Below are positions 1-13,295 of a stretch of 64,000 nt of DNA, piece by piece. The DNA lies in contig NC_081136.1 in assembly GCF_958295425.1 (NCBI RefSeq), positions 7,251,594 to 7,315,593 of the forward strand, read 5' to 3'. How positions within the stretch are numbered: the first letter of the stretch is position 1; every line of letters begins with the position of its first letter. Made by a program: the position numbers and the translations under genes. Source of the stretch: Solea solea (taxonomy: Eukaryota; Chordata; Actinopteri; Pleuronectiformes; Soleidae). The notes beneath the pieces are model-generated. The model was not told the origin of the DNA. It saw only the letters and a list, made by a program, of their open reading frames with translations, and made no database searches.

Positions 1-43
1 GCCTTTCAGATGTTTGACCTTTTTAACCCGTGGAGGGTGTTGT

Positions 44-46
<3 letters not shown>

Positions 47-75
<29 letters not shown>
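47..75. repeat. (TG)n microsatellite
   Basis: Uninterrupted TG dinucleotide run. A second run follows at about 199-216, preceded by a short TGTA tract. Confidence 0.95.
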
Positions 76-1929
76 CGACACGAGCAGAGAATTCAGATTT
101 CCACCTGTTTGTGATGACAGCTGGTTTCCACATGTGCGCTGAGTTTGCTCCGCCCTGGTAAACAATATCCGGCGTGTTTGTGTATGTATGTATGTACATG
201 TGTGTGTGTGTGTGTGAGAGTCCAGATCCAGTCGGATTTATACGTAATTGTCTCATGAGAATCTAATTTGAAAGACGTGCAAGCGTCGGTCTGTGCTGAG
301 ATCACGTCACGTGTGATATGTGTTTTTCTTTGCTTCAAAGCACAGTGGTGATTTCCGCCTCTTTGGCGAGGCAGTGGAAAGATTGATCGCCTCGGAATTG
401 TGTGTTTTGGGAATGTTTCCCTCGATTGAAATCAGTTTCTGTGTTTCGCTTCAGCCTGATTTGAGACACTTTTGCTCAACACTTTGCAGCTCAACAAAAA
501 CACAAAGTCATGCAAAAGTTTCCAATTTATGCTTCGGGGGAAAGCGTTTAGTCAGGGTTTTATAATTTGTTTTTGTTTTTTTCTTCATTTTGATAACAGG
601 TGGATTTGATAACGGGAGCAGTCAGTCTAACAGTGACTCACCGTTACATCGTACAACAAAATATGACAAGAAAATTCATGACATGAGAGGAAAGTGTTGC
701 GCAACGCTTATTTCTAACTAACTAGCTGTCATGCAGTAATCATACTTTACTCCTATTCCTGGTCCTGTCCTGATTGTGTTGTGATTTCATCCAGATTCCG
801 CCCCAGTTTCACTACAAATACAGTATACAGTGATAATAAAAGACCACATTAGCCTTCCATTCGATGAAATTGCCCCAATTATTCTTCCACGTGGCCTAAA
901 ATCACGGTTTCACAATGGGTAAGACATAAATGTAGCTGTGCTACAGAAGTGAGGGATAACAATAATGGTCTCTTCAGTTCGAATGATGAGTAAACAAACC
1001 CTTTGGCTCCTAGAACGCTTCTCTGCCAGCGTCTTTACTTCCTCTGGACCTGGCGATTCCCGATCCTGACATTCTAATGTAAACACTCCATCAGATTCAT
1101 GCAGTTTTCCATGGGATTCCTGATCTAATCCATGGTCTATCCCGTAAATATGTATATTTTTGTATCCTCCCAAGTGATTCTCAGATAAATTGGCATTACC
1201 CTCATAGCAAAATAACAAGAATGCCTTTCTGTTTGATGGAAAACTGACCTGTATTTACAGTGTGTGTTTGTTTAATGTCACCTGGTCAAATGACAGGAGT
1301 GGTGCACTCAAACTTAAATAAACCTCTCCAAACAGGCTTGGCATCACGAACACACCCTGACGTAGGAGCCTGTATGCATTCTTTATAAAAATCCAGACAA
1401 AAACAATTATATTTCATGTGTTGAACGGCAGACAGGTAAATGTTACTGAGCTCCATCACCACAAGAAACAATTGTCAGTGACTAATAGGGATGGATGTCC
1501 ACAGGAGATAGCCTGTTAATTCCAACTCAGATTATCAGATTACTGCCACAGGTCACACATGGACACGTCTGATCAATACTGACTTCCGGGCTGCTTCAGG
1601 GACCCTTTAGTGACGGCTGGGATCAATATAACTGAGATTAAATTGATCTGTTGAGCCCCAGGACCTTTTTTTTTTTTCCTTTTTATCCACATGACTTACA
1701 TTTCATTGGAAAACACATACATTCTGCCTGCTGTCCACACTACCCCAATGTTTCAAGGTCCTAAAACTGAGAAGTTTTAATTACTTTCCCGCATTTTGGT
1801 GAGATGTCAGTAGAAAACATGGATGCAAATGTATTTTGTAATAAGACAAAAGCGCAATTAATAGTAAAAGTAACAGAGTGTTTTTACTATTGATGTTAGT
1901 GGCAGCCATTTTGGAGTCCTATGATGGGA

Positions 1930-2160
1930 TATGTGATGTTGCTACGACTTTCCAAGTTGGAACGCAGACTTTGTCTCCTTCCACTTCCCGGTCAAAAACC
2001 AGGAAATTTTGGTGCAAAGTCCGACTCCAGTCCGACTAAGCATACGCAGGACTAATCGGACTATGAAACGCATTATCCAGGTATATTAGTCGGACTAAGA
2101 CCAGCTTTATTTTAGTTGGCCTAACATGTTTAAGTGACTTAATCTGACCTTTAAGACCGT
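1930..2160. repeat. Repeat-like block with inverted TCCGACTA words
   Basis: The words TCCGACTA and TAGTCGGAC occur several times in both orientations around 2030-2100. This suggests a small degraded inverted-repeat element. The family is not assigned. Confidence 0.35.
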
Positions 2161-3154
2161 CAGATTCTCCCCGTCCTCAGTCTCTAAACAGAAATTCTTG
2201 CTCTCACTTTTCACCATTGTTGTTTCTTGTGACTACTACTTTCTAAATCTATAAGCAAACAACCTCAGGAGTTCAAGAATCTACTCCATGTTTACATTGG
2301 CAAGCCCATACCTGGTGTCCCTGAATAATGAAGTATGGAAGAACAGGACCTCACTGACCAGAGAGATCTCTCTCTTTTTTAGTGTGGAACTGCTGTTTTC
2401 AAATGAAAGTGCATGAGTTTGGAGGTCAACGGACGAGACACGTTTAGGAAAATCATCTTAACACATTACTAGCTCTGTAACGTCTTCCTTTCTTCTACTT
2501 CTCCTTCTTTAAGAATGACACTGGAGTCTTGTGCGTGCTTTGTCGCGACACGCAGCTGTTAGTGAGCGTTCCAGGCAATTTGAATTCCCTCAAACAAAAT
2601 CCATGTACCCCGACTTTGCAGGGATCTCACAACAATGAAAGGATGTTACAGTAAATGCTAACTAATTACTTAAATATGTTAAAGGGAGGATTTGATGTTG
2701 TTTTTAAGGCCTCAAAAGGTTCTCTGGCATACTTGGAAAGTATCTAAAGATATTTAGATTGTTGGAATCTGCACCCACTATAGATACTCTACATATATTT
2801 ACATCAAACTGTAAAAACTGATAAAGATAATGTCATTTGTCAAAATATGAAGCGTCAAATCTTGGCTAAGTACGAAGTCGTGACAAATTACAGCTGCAAA
2901 GCAAACACACAACAATGCACATAATATACAGAACTATATGATTATCTTTTGGCATTTCTGACAGAGCTGCACTAATGCCGGCTCTCTGTGACTCTGTGTC
3001 GTTAAATACCGTCTGTCACAAGTTTGTGATGTACGGCGGGAGGTTCGTGCTGAACGCCACGCGCCTTCAGGGCGTGTTGGTGTGTTCTCTGTTGAAGAGC
3101 GATGATGTATGTGCGCACACGTGTGTTTGTGCAGGAGACGGTGAAGAAAGACGA

Positions 3155-3275
3155 ACAAGTGTTTTTTTCTTTAAGCATAAACCCTTACCTTGTCGGGACC
3201 AGAAGTCCTCATGGAGACCAAGACCTGATCCCAATAAGGCAGAACCCCTTTTTTTTTGAGGAACTGGGTGATAAC
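3155..3275 (+). repeat. Interspersed repeat, family C (copy 1)
   Basis: Contains the string TTGTCGGGACCAGAAGTCCT followed by a GAGACCAAGACCTG-like stretch. It matches 43475-43660 closely and 38490-38720 more loosely. The class of this repeat is unknown to me. Confidence 0.6.
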
Positions 3276-4445
3276 AAGTGACTCCTAGCATTGTCTGCTG
3301 CCATATAGCGCTCTAGCTAGCGCATGGCTAGCTAATTTTCAATCAGCGTAGCGCTATTTTGATCGTAATAATTCCTCACCTTTTTACTAGTATTGACATC
3401 GAAATTCTTGCTATTTAGAATACCATGTGCGCATGGGCGGGAATACCATTGACATTCAGCCACAGAACTCACAACATTAGCATCACGTAACATCTCCCAG
3501 CCTAAGTTTCCCCCATGAGCGAGCAGGACAACGGCGCTCCTGTTTTTTTCTACTTCAAAATCACTCGGTTTCATTCGTGAGGCTAATATTTGACAGATTA
3601 TACCTCACCCAGTCCTTTTTATTTATTTGAATCACTATAAATTGCCAGTACAATCAAGTGATTTGCAGCTCGTACCTTGTAACACAAAGTTTTTGTTTTG
3701 CCTCAAAATCACTTGATTACATTCCAGTTTTGGGGGCGTGTGTTGTAAACATTCATGTCTTCGAAGTCAACATGCGTGGATGAGGGTGACGGTCAGGTGT
3801 TCACGGTGCATGACGGTGCAGTCGTGGACACAAGTGGTGGGCAACTCCTCAGTGGAATCACGCTGACACCACAGTGGGATAAACACTGGCTGACCTCGCT
3901 GGTTCTAAGCCCCCTCACACACAAACACACAGCAGTAATTAAGGCTGAAATGTGGTGTGGGCCTGTGACATTTCCCCACAGCCCGCTGTTTTACATGGGT
4001 CTTTGATGAAGGCAGGAACGGCATGTTGTTTGTCCAATGTGACGCAACGAACACAGAAAAGTTCACTGATATATAGTTTTCTTTTAGTTAAGAATTCATT
4101 AGCATTAAATCTTTACTCACACAGAGGCAACATAATATCTGGCTTGTTTAACTTTAAAGGTTTTATCAGAAAATGACCTTTATTTACTGCATTTTTAACG
4201 CGATCTAGTCCTCGGTGCATGCAGCCGAATCTTGGAATTGAATGTTTCCTATTACATCGTAACCTTAATATGTGGATTGCTTGTAAGTCACTGTGGATAA
4301 AAGCGTCTGTCAAATGGCTAAATATAATATCTTGTAATTTGACTCCCAATCAGGGTGAAATAAGATATAGTCTTTTTTTTCTTCTAAAAGTCTGGTTTTG
4401 GTCAGACTAAAACAATCATTTGTTTCTGTAACGTGATGTAAACGT

Positions 4446-4674
4446 AGGGCTGCAGCGGTTATAGCGTTTTTTCTGTGATTTTTCAGCTTCTAAATAGATA
4501 GCAAATAAATCACAAACACTGACTCATTTTGGTTTGTGTACAAAAACCAGACGTTTGAGAACATCATCATGATGAACATTTTCTGGTATTTTACGGAGCA
4601 ACGACCACTTGAATAATCGAGAAAAATGAACGACTGATTAATCAATTATGAAAGTTAATCGTTAGTTGCAGCCC
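4446..4674. mobile_element. Short inverted-repeat element (MITE-like), family A, copy 1
   Basis: Begins with AGGGCTGCA and ends with TTGCAGCCC, so the ends are inverted repeats. The interior shares TTTTTCAGCTTCT, TTTTGGTTTGTG and ATTTTCTG words with copies near 9.9, 29.3 and 37.7 kb. It has no coding capacity, and the structure fits a non-autonomous DNA transposon. The superfamily is not certain. Confidence 0.7.
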
Positions 4675-5034
4675 GAATACTGACTGATCTTCTAGTGCAG
4701 TGATTTGCTGTTGTGTTTCCCCCCGTAGAAAGTTTGGGGAAACACTGCTCTGGTGGGAGTGGGGTCATCATGACAGTAGCCGTGATCTAAAAATGTTTTT
4801 AACAACCTGAGAGTCAGACTCAACAGCTGTTTTACCGACTGCATCGTTACGACCTGCTTAGCTTACCAACGGGGAAGCAGAGATGGAACTTCCTGCATTA
4901 TTAAAGTGAATGACAGTTTGAGAGTTTCACAGAAATGTGACATCTCATGCTGCCCTGCCGTAAATTACTTTCCCCTCCGAACATGTCGGGTCCTACTTTA
5001 TATCGTACAAGTGTGAAGAGTCCCGCGTGTTGAA

Positions 5035-5110
5035 CACGGCGCGATGGCAGCCGCAGAGGTCAGTCGTGCGGTTCAGCGGGAGCCGTGCGGCACGCGGCTG
5101 CGTTAGAGGC
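5035..5110. other. Small CpG-dense patch
   Basis: A GC-rich patch with many CG dinucleotides lies inside otherwise AT-rich DNA, immediately left of an inverted-repeat element. It contains ATGGCAGCCGCAGAG followed by GTCAGT, which looks like a tiny first exon. It ends in phase 0, while the LIM1 exon needs a phase-1 partner, so I do not call it an exon. Confidence 0.3.
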
Positions 5111-5177
5111 GGAGCTAAAGCAGCCGTAGAATGCCGATTTAAATGAAACACACAGAAAATGTATTGTTTTGTTAAAT

Positions 5178-5436
5178 GCTCACTCTCCCACACCAAATTC
5201 CATACAGAAAATCAGTGTTTTTAGCTCACCGGGACACAGGAGTTGCTGGTCTACTGCGGCCTCATTTGTTCAGTTTGCATCTCATAGATGAACCAAAATG
5301 AAGTTTTTCAATCGTCTTAGTAACTTTTTAAACTTTTTTTTTAAACTAATCGATGCAGCAGTGGATCACCAACTCCTGTGTGCCTTGATGTAAAATCGTC
5401 AATTTTCTTTATGGGGTTTGGTGTGGGGAGTAAAGC
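5178..5436. mobile_element. Short inverted-repeat element (MITE-like), family B, copy 1
   Basis: The left arm (about 5178-5262) and right arm (about 5351-5436) are reverse complements of each other at moderate identity. For example, CACACCAAATTCCAT on the left pairs with ATGGGGTTTGGTGTG on the right, and CACAGGAGTTG pairs with CAACTCCTGTG. The arms are about 80 bases, so the element could fold into a long hairpin. Related copies lie near 11.6 and 61.0 kb. Confidence 0.7.
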
Positions 5437-5690
5437 AACACAAACTTCCAGTTTCCTGTTACTGCTTCATAGTAACTGTCGCTACAGTGATATGTGTAGG
5501 GTGTGTTTGAAGGAACACAGCGTATGTTTTTCTCTCTGTGTCGGTGAAATGCATCATGGGAAGGTATGGGAAGCTACCGCTGTGAGAGCCAACTGTGCAC
5601 TTTAAACCGCGGGTCACATTACTGCGATGTGCTGAGACGCAGAGATCAATGAGCTTCAGTGAATTATTCATCGGTTCACTTTCTCCTGAG

Positions 5691-5725
5691 TGTGCGTGCG
5701 TGTGTGTGTGTGTGTGTGTGTGTGT
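5691..5725. repeat. (TG)n microsatellite
   Basis: TG run with CG-interrupted units at its left end. Confidence 0.95.
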
Positions 5726-6999
5726 TCTTGTGCTGTGATTGATCGTCATAGAGACAGAATTAATATGTGTGTGTCCGCATTCACTAATCTCCCTTTCCTT
5801 TCTTTTTTCCCCCCACTACTCGTCTCTAATTTCCGTCTGCAGTTCCCCACTGAATGAACCAATTAGGCTGATGAGTTCTTACTAAATCACTGCAGTTTTT
5901 TTATTGAGATGTTTTTAAAGTCGGACCGTAAATGTGGGTCAGACTCATGATTTTTTATCTGTCGTGTTAATTCCCCGCTCAACAGCAGAGGGGAAAATGT
6001 AGCGAAGGCAGATTTTTCTTCACGTCGACGATGACGAGTTGTGCCAGCACATTCTGTCCTTGAATTGGTCCTGGAAAGTCCTTGAATTGGATGTTTGATG
6101 TCAACAAAAGGTTAAAACCTGTGCTTTTCCTGCTCATTAATCATTTACATAAAAAAATGCCAATTATTTTCCCCCTCTAATTCCACTGAAAACAGCGTGA
6201 GACTTTTGTTTTTTAAGACATTTACAGGGAGAATGACTGCGGTGCCACATTAAAAGACCGGCAGCATGAAGAGAGATTAAACAAGTAAAACAACCAGGAA
6301 TCCTCGCCCCCCCAAAATTTACGTTTGCACACAACTACTCGTTTACTCTTTTCACATGGAACACATTTTCTCCCAGATTACGTTTTCCCGTCTCTGTGAC
6401 ACATCACCAGCGATGATTGTCACCAGGGGTTGGCGGTTGGAGGAGGAGGCGTGTGACAAAAGCGTAGCGTCCGCCAAGCAGCAGACCACAGGTTTTTTTT
6501 TTAAGACCCACTATTGGAAGATTTGTTGCAGATTGTTCTCCATCGGGACATTTTGCTGTGTCCTTTTAATGGACGGAGAATGTTGTGATGCGAGGAGGAA
6601 AAAATGCTTTTTAAACGCGCCCTTTTTTAAAACCACATGAAAAGAGTTCACGGGCACCAGTGTTTTTAATCAGTCCACCAATCAAGTTTAATAAGTCTGG
6701 CTGATATTTACAAATCAGAAAAGCCCTTTTAGCAGAGAAAAAAGTATGAGATACTTCTTTCAGGAAAGACAGTTTAACTCGTCGTAAGAATCACAACTCC
6801 TGTTTTGAAGCCTCAAGGTTTGCGATTTGGCCGGTGCTCGTTTATTTTTCCTCTAAATGGGAACATAATTGGCAAAATTGACAATCTTTTCTAGTAAACC
6901 AGATGTAAAACTAGTGATTGAAACCATAAACTCCTCAGGACAATGTTTGCTGATGTTAAAAATTTAGAAAAAAAAGTTAGAAGCAGAAGCTCTTCAAAC

Positions 7000-7130
7000 T
7001 GAGTTGTTTTTGCAACCAGCAGAGTCGCCCCCTGGTGGCTATCCAACATAATCTTACTTCCGTGTTGGCTTCGGGCTGCAAACCTGAAGACGCTTATATG
7101 TGCTCTATAGGTACAAAAGGTCAAAGGTCA
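7000..7130 (-). repeat. Repeat-like segment carrying a near-CTCF word
   Basis: The minus strand reads GCCACCAGGGGGCGACTC, a phrase that also begins a related segment near 63.2 kb. It resembles a short interspersed repeat common in fish. The near-consensus CTCF word is at 7025-7038 (13 of 14 positions). Confidence 0.4.
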
Positions 7131-7279
7131 TTCCAGGTCACAGCAGGTTGTGGAGAACTAGTTTGAGTCCAGAGATGACCCTCCATCCCTCCCTCTGCCC
7201 GTTGCCACCGGTTACAGCCTCATTTATCATCCCCGCCTTCCCTTAAGGGGAAATCTAAAGCTGGCGGTGAGTGAGGAAG

Positions 7280-7299
7280 TGTGTGTGTGTGTGTGTGTG
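7280..7299. repeat. (GT)n microsatellite
   Basis: About ten GT units. Confidence 0.9.
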
Positions 7300-8324
7300 C
7301 GTCCACCAAACCGCAGCTTACATCACTGCAGAGTTTGATTTGCGGTCTCTGCTGCACTCGGTATTTCATGTCTTGGTGGGAGTGGACGTTCAAGAGCAGA
7401 ACTCAGTAAACAATGATGCTTTTCTGCCTCCGCCTCATGTGGAACCCACACATCCACCCGACACAGCCACGTATGAGTAACCTGGAGAATGGAGATTAAA
7501 CAAAAAACAAAAGTACTTTGACGGATCGACCGCACGAGTTATGTCTCTTGGCGATTTCTGCCGCAGCAAATCATGTGTCAGTGGTGTTTCTGACTAAATG
7601 TCAAAAATAGCCTGAAATAAACAATGAAGAGTAAAACCCTCCCCTTTGAACCTTGTTACAAAAATGTTTTGGACACATTTATTCATTCATTTTGAAATCC
7701 TGAATAGTTTGTGTCCATGCAAGCTTTTGTTTCCTCATGGTTTGTTTACATATAACCAACTGACCCAACTTTTTTCAGGTTGTACTGCTGAAAAAGACCT
7801 AAAGTGTCCATCCTCATCCTCATGTAAGGAAGGATCCAAACTGTCTCAGGATTATTTGGACCAAAATGGGAATCCACAGTTTACATCAATCAATCAATCA
7901 AGCACTTTTTATACAACTCAAACCATTTCAGCTGACATGTGGCTGGTATTACGTATTAAGAAATAGCAACGGAGACCTCAAAAAGACCTCATGGACCTCA
8001 AAAACACTGTAGACTAAAATGCTAATTGTGATCTAAACAGTAGGTAAAAGAGAAATAGTAACAAATAAAAATGGCCAACTAAGGCCTGGATTGGGACACA
8101 ACTTTTCCGCTGTACAGTCTCGACACGGCATGTAAATCCAGGACACGAAAAGTGACTTAAAACCTTAAAATGAAGGGATCCTTAGGTATGAGATTTAGAA
8201 TTCTTCTTAAAGGTTCTCCATCTCCACCGTAATGGAATCCTTTAACTCTTTTGAATCTTTAAACTGAACTGATTTTACGATTGGTGCTGGGATTTGGAAT
8301 CGGGGTCGATGGTGTATTTCAGAG

Positions 8325-8344
8325 ACACACACACACACACACAC
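8325..8344. repeat. (AC)n microsatellite
   Basis: About ten AC units. A short GA tract follows near 8380. Confidence 0.9.
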
Positions 8345-8934
8345 TCATGTACGCTCATACATACTAATGAAAGAGAGCGACAGAGAGAGAGAGAGGCCTA
8401 CCTCCTCATTTTCTGTGATCCCTCTGTGAAGTTCTGCTGCTCAAGCCTCATTCTCTGATCCATTAACCAGGCAGCCAGTATTCCCAGCACAGATTTGGTC
8501 ACCAGGGCCTCAGAAGTCACGGCTCTTTAATGAAATCCTGGTTCACTTCTCTACTTCAGGCTAAAATCATCACGTATTAACCTGCTATGCAATGATCCAC
8601 CGAGTTCCAGGGTTTGAGTTTGAACATTTGCAGACCTGTGTGTTCGCCCTCGGCGCCACACATGACGAAGCTGTTGCTCGAAGGCTGCCGAGCGAAAGCC
8701 CCGGATTGTCATTGATCGCAGTCGGAGGAGGAGAAGCAGCTGAGTCATTGTTTTCAGCAGGATTGATGCCTGGATTCATACGACAACAGCCTAAAGTGGG
8801 CCTTTCCTTATCGTAGTCAAAAGTCATAAATGTTCGTCATGTTGCCTCAAATCATGTTTCGGCTTTGGTTCGTTGTCTGGGTTTGTTGTAGACGCTCTGC
8901 TGCTGCTCTGGTGTGGGATGATTTGCAATGCAGA

Positions 8935-8935
<1 letters not shown>

Positions 8936-8976
<41 letters not shown>

Positions 8977-9005
8977 GTACGAGAGAGAGAGAGAGAAAGA
9001 GAGAA
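8936..9005. repeat. (AC)n then (GA)n compound microsatellite
   Basis: An AC run of about 39 bases to 8974 is followed by a GA-rich run to about 9005. Confidence 0.95.
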
Positions 9006-9346
9006 GAGACCGATGTGCCTCCAGCTGAGTCACATGACAAAGTCCACCATTCACCCTGAAGCTTCCTACTATTTTACTGAAGCCTTTTCCTTCACCTAAT
9101 GTTCCGGTGATGATCAGTCACAGCTTCAGATGACAGGGAGGGACAGAAGGGACAGAAGGGACAGAAGAGCAGAGGAAGTGTGTGACGGGAGCGAATTGTC
9201 GCCGATGAAATGAGGCCACGTTACAGAGGTCCGTCCCACCGGCATGTCTCCCCTCGACAATCAGCTCAGTCTTTACTTCTCTTCTCTGGAACGTCCTGTC
9301 TGTTATTTTTGGTCATTTTTTTGAATGGGCTCCTGCTGGGTTTGGC

Positions 9347-9380
9347 CCGGCCTGGCCTGGCCTGGCCTGGTCTGGTCTGG
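9347..9380. repeat. (CCTGG)n minisatellite
   Basis: Tandem CCTGG units turning into TCTGG at the right end. Confidence 0.85.
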
Positions 9381-9911
9381 CACAGCACAGATGCTCATTC
9401 ACCTGCAGTTCCGGCTGGAACTGTCCTCTTTTCTTTTTCTTTTTTTTGAAAACACATGAAACAGAATGTAGATGTTGCCATATTTCACTGGATGAAAGAA
9501 TCCACTGATCTGAAGTTGGCACAACAATATTAATAATATAATACATTCTCTGTGAAGGTGTTAACACTGCACTGAAAAACCACAAATTCCAACTTTATGA
9601 TGCCGCTTAAGGAGAGTTGATGGAATTTCAACGTGGTTAGGATTCATTCTCTGGGAGCCATGAATATTTGTGTCAGACTTCAGGCCAAAAACAACAATTA
9701 CACTTGACTGAATCACTGCTTCTGAGAAAGTGGGACCTCCCAACAGTGTCAGGGATAAATGCTCAGTGAACGAACGTGAGAAATGTTATGTAGAATAGTA
9801 ACTATTGTGAAATAGTTAAAAAGATCCAGCAAAGACAAACTACATCCCATTCATGGCCTTTAGAAACTAGTCTTTCTGCTGTACTTTAATGGAGTATATT
9901 TCTTTTTAAAT

Positions 9912-10125
9912 CAGTTATTAATCGAGTACTGAATTAATCATCAACTATATGATAATCAAGTACAGGGTTTCAGTGTTTTTTCTCAGATTTTTCAGCTTCT
10001 TAAATGTGAATATGTTCTGTTTTTTTGCTCCATAGAACAAAGAAAGCATTAAAACTGAATCCTTTTGGTTTGTGGACAAAACAAGACATTTGAGAAACAT
10101 CATTTTCAGGTTTTAATCAATATTT
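9912..10125. mobile_element. Family A inverted-repeat element, copy 2 (degraded)
   Basis: Shares the interior word CAGCTTCTTAAATGTGAATAT with copy 4 at 37.7 kb, and a TTTTGGTTTGTGGACAAAAC-like stretch with copy 1. The terminal repeats are eroded, and the left end is an ATTAATCGAGTA-type sequence. Confidence 0.6.
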
Positions 10126-10839
10126 CTGTTTCTGTTTCTGCCTTATCTCACCCCCTGCCTATTGACTATTTGCACACTTTTGTCCCATTTCTTTTTTTTA
10201 ATAATAATCCAGCCCCATCTCGTCTCTGGTAATCTGTCAGACAGAGATGCAGAGAGATGTTTTACCGTCGGTGTTTGCAGAAGTTACCAAAAGTATTTGG
10301 CAACGAGTTGTAGAATTTCGCGGCGGCTGTGTGTGTGTCAGAGGGACACAGCAGTGCTCTGCTTATTCATTTTAGAGGTCATGTTGAATCCCTCAGGAAT
10401 CCCTTAACTACTAAGAAATTAAACAATGCAAAAGATGTCAAACGACGTAGGAAGCTTTAATCCCTAACATTATCCCTCGGCGGCAACTGACTGTAAAGTT
10501 ATGGAGCTAGTTTATAGTTTAGCGGAAGTTTCAAGAGACACTTTGTGCCTCTTGGTCCTCCAGGTAAGACTCCTAGCATTCCTTATCTTTTCTTCCCAAT
10601 TCTGAATGACATTTAGGCTGATTAAGCCTAATCAGCTGATTTGTAGTTGCAGAATAGTCTCTGTCAGGTCTTCTGGCTCTGAAAGTTTGGCCCAGTGCCT
10701 AATGAGTGCCTGCTTACTTCACCACTGTGGAAGTGTCCATTGTTTTACTGGGGCCCAGGTCGTGGAGAGGGTCCAACGCTTTCATCGTTACCCTAAGGTG
10801 ACCCACCGGCATCTGAATGAAGAATGACCTCATTGTTTC

Positions 10840-10875
10840 GCCCCCCCCCCACACACACACACACACCCCCCCCCC
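10840..10875. repeat. Poly-C, (AC)n, poly-C compound repeat
   Basis: Ten or more Cs, a short AC run, then another C run. This is prone to sequencing and assembly error. Confidence 0.9.
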
Positions 10876-11577
10876 GCTCTGTACATACTTTGTGCAGACA
10901 CATCATGCGGCCATTTACCCGACCCTCAAATTGACAGCGGCGAGTTCCTAATGGTTTGTTAGTCAAGTCACGCAACATTGCAGATCATGTAAAGGGGGCT
11001 ATTGAGTCGTCGCTATGGCTCATTTGAAAATTCGCTAAAGAAAACAGACACAAAAAATGAACAGGGCTGTGTTTTCGTGATAGTTATTGATGTCCAGCTT
11101 CTTCCTGTACTGTAGTTTACATCCTGTTGTGTTCTTACTCCTGGGGATAAACAGCTGCTGTGTTTACAGGAACTGCCTGGATATTGATTAGATACCAGCT
11201 CAATATTGAGAGTCACCTTGAACCTCAGATATGAGGAGAAACTAGAATCGTGCAATTTGTTGATTGTTGAAGATTGTGATCGTGTGTTGCTGTTCATTCT
11301 TGCTTTCAAAAATGCAACGGTCGAGCAGTGACGAGTGTTTCCAAGTGGACTAACCGCATCAACCAGTTCCTTATGTAAACATCTGCATTATCTGAGATCA
11401 TTTTCAACTTCACCTTCACTTTAAACTCATAACAGATACAAAACAAAAAACATCTATATCATCTGTGAGCTTTTTAATCATCTCTTATCATTGGTGCCTC
11501 CTCTGATATGGTTTAAAAAGCATATTATAGCAGAGAAAGTAATCATTCATGCTCTGTAAATGGTTCGGTCCTCTGCA

Positions 11578-11812
11578 CCAATGTTCACGGAGAAAATCAG
11601 CTACTTTAAGCCTGTCGGACAAAAAAGTCGCTGGTCTTCTGCTGCCTTGTTTGGTAAATTTCTGTTAAAATGGTAGAAGAAAGGAGATGAAAGGATTTCA
11701 AATGCCGAAGTCACATTATAACACAGTATGACTTAACCGATAGAGGCAGCAGTGGATCAGTCGCATCTGTGTGCTGTCATTTAAAATTGCGAATTTTCTC
11801 TATTGGAAAATT
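11578..11812. mobile_element. Family B inverted-repeat element, copy 2
   Basis: The left arm carries AGAAAATCAGC and TCGCTGGTCTTCTGCTGCC. The right arm carries GGCAGCAGTGGATCAG and AAATTGCGAATTTTCT. The arms pair with each other and match copies at 5.2 and 61.0 kb. Confidence 0.65.
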
Positions 11813-12217
11813 GGCAAATGAAAATCAATTAGCAAATTGCAAATATGCACATTTAAAGTTAACATACATAGATAGAAACCTGAATAACTTCCTCGCATTA
11901 GTGTAAAGTAGTTAATATTTTGATGGTCATGCGGGAATGCGCCACAACACAAAACCTTTTTGACCGAATTGCGACACATGTCAGAGAAATCTCAATGAGA
12001 CAGTGACTTTGTCTTGTTTGCACAGTTTATAATACTAAAGGAAAGTTATTTTTGCCCCTGAGTGTGAGATGTATTGGCACATAATTATTCACATATAAGC
12101 CTCTCATTATCCCCAGCGCCTTTTCAGAAGGTCACGGCTGAAAGGTGAGCTTCACAAGTTTGGCTGTGGTCTCAGAATTTGAGCTGTAGGTTTTATCTAT
12201 GGCAGCCATATGCAAAG

Positions 12218-12218
<1 letters not shown>

Positions 12219-12255
<37 letters not shown>
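12219..12255. repeat. (CA)n microsatellite
   Basis: CA run of about 37 bases. Confidence 0.95.
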
Positions 12256-12257
<2 letters not shown>

Positions 12258-13295
12258 TCAAGTGGTAGCTTATTTTCTGAGGCTACAGTCATTTACGAGC
12301 GTATTTGCTAACCCTACTGATGAATCAATATTTGTTTTTCCTTTTATCTTGTAAACATAGCTGGCTCTTTTGTGCACAAACAAGATGCTTCCCTAGAATT
12401 CCACTTTGGATTTTGGTTAAAAATGTTATCATAATAGTGAATGAAAAATGTGTGGTTGTTTTTTGGTAACAGTGAATCACTCCAATGCATCCCTCATGAA
12501 GGGGTGAACATTTGTTTGACCACCTGGATTTCATACATTCATAAGCTCTGACCACTAAAGAATCCTTTACACCAGGAATTAGAGCTGAATGATTTTTGGG
12601 AAAAGCAATATTGTAATATTGTGATTGCAGCTCATTTTGTAATCCTAATGTAATTTAAGCCAAGTCAAATACTTTTGAAACATGACAACATGGAAATATT
12701 ACTCACTATATTTACAGTATATATAATTATAGACATTTTTGTTCTCTCACATTTCCATTTCAAAACAATCGACCTTACCAGAAATGTGTCGATGACCTTT
12801 TAGCACAAAAACACCAGATGTTTGTGTGTGTTTTTGCCTTTTTTTGGTCCAGTTTGAAAAGACGCTAATGACTGTTTACTTCCAAGTGCAAACACTGGAA
12901 GTAACTTGTGTAATATTTAAAAGGTTTTTGAGTAGATGGACTTCCTTCCTAGAGGAATGTTGTCTTGCTCAAATCTCAGTCTCCCCTTACCCCTAGAGTG
13001 CAGAATCACAAGAATGTTAACGCGAAATACTACAAATACCGGCTCATGCAGCTTTATTTTGTCTAAATTGCCTCAGAGGGTGCAGTATTTGCCACGTTTA
13101 TTCACATTAATAGGATTGAAATTGAGAATATTTGTCAGTGAAGTGGTGCCGTAAAATATCAATTCCCACTCACCCTGAAGAGTTTAGAGTCGTGCATGTT
13201 TTTTAAGCACATTGGACGTATTCTGTGTGGACAGGGAGGAGCGGGACACACCCAGCGACTGATTACCAGGAGGAGGTGTCGTTCTCTTTGAGCTG

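Larger units (their letters stand above)
1..13295. other. Non-coding stretch: 5' flank or first intron of ablim2
   Basis: I see no exon with recognisable protein similarity on either strand here. Open frames are short and look like chance or repeat translation. The stretch holds GT/CA microsatellites, two short inverted-repeat elements (4446-4674 and 5178-5436) with a third near 11.6 kb, a CCTGG repeat near 9.35 kb, and a repeat-like block at about 1930-2160 with several copies of a TCCGACTA-type word in both orientations. Whether this is upstream DNA or intron depends on where the real first exon lies. Confidence 0.6.

Noticed and set aside
5044..5058. ATGGCAGCCGCAGAG plus GTCAGT as the ablim2 first exon
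   Set aside because: The segment ends in phase 0, but the LIM1 exon begins with two bases of a split codon, so the join would shift the frame.
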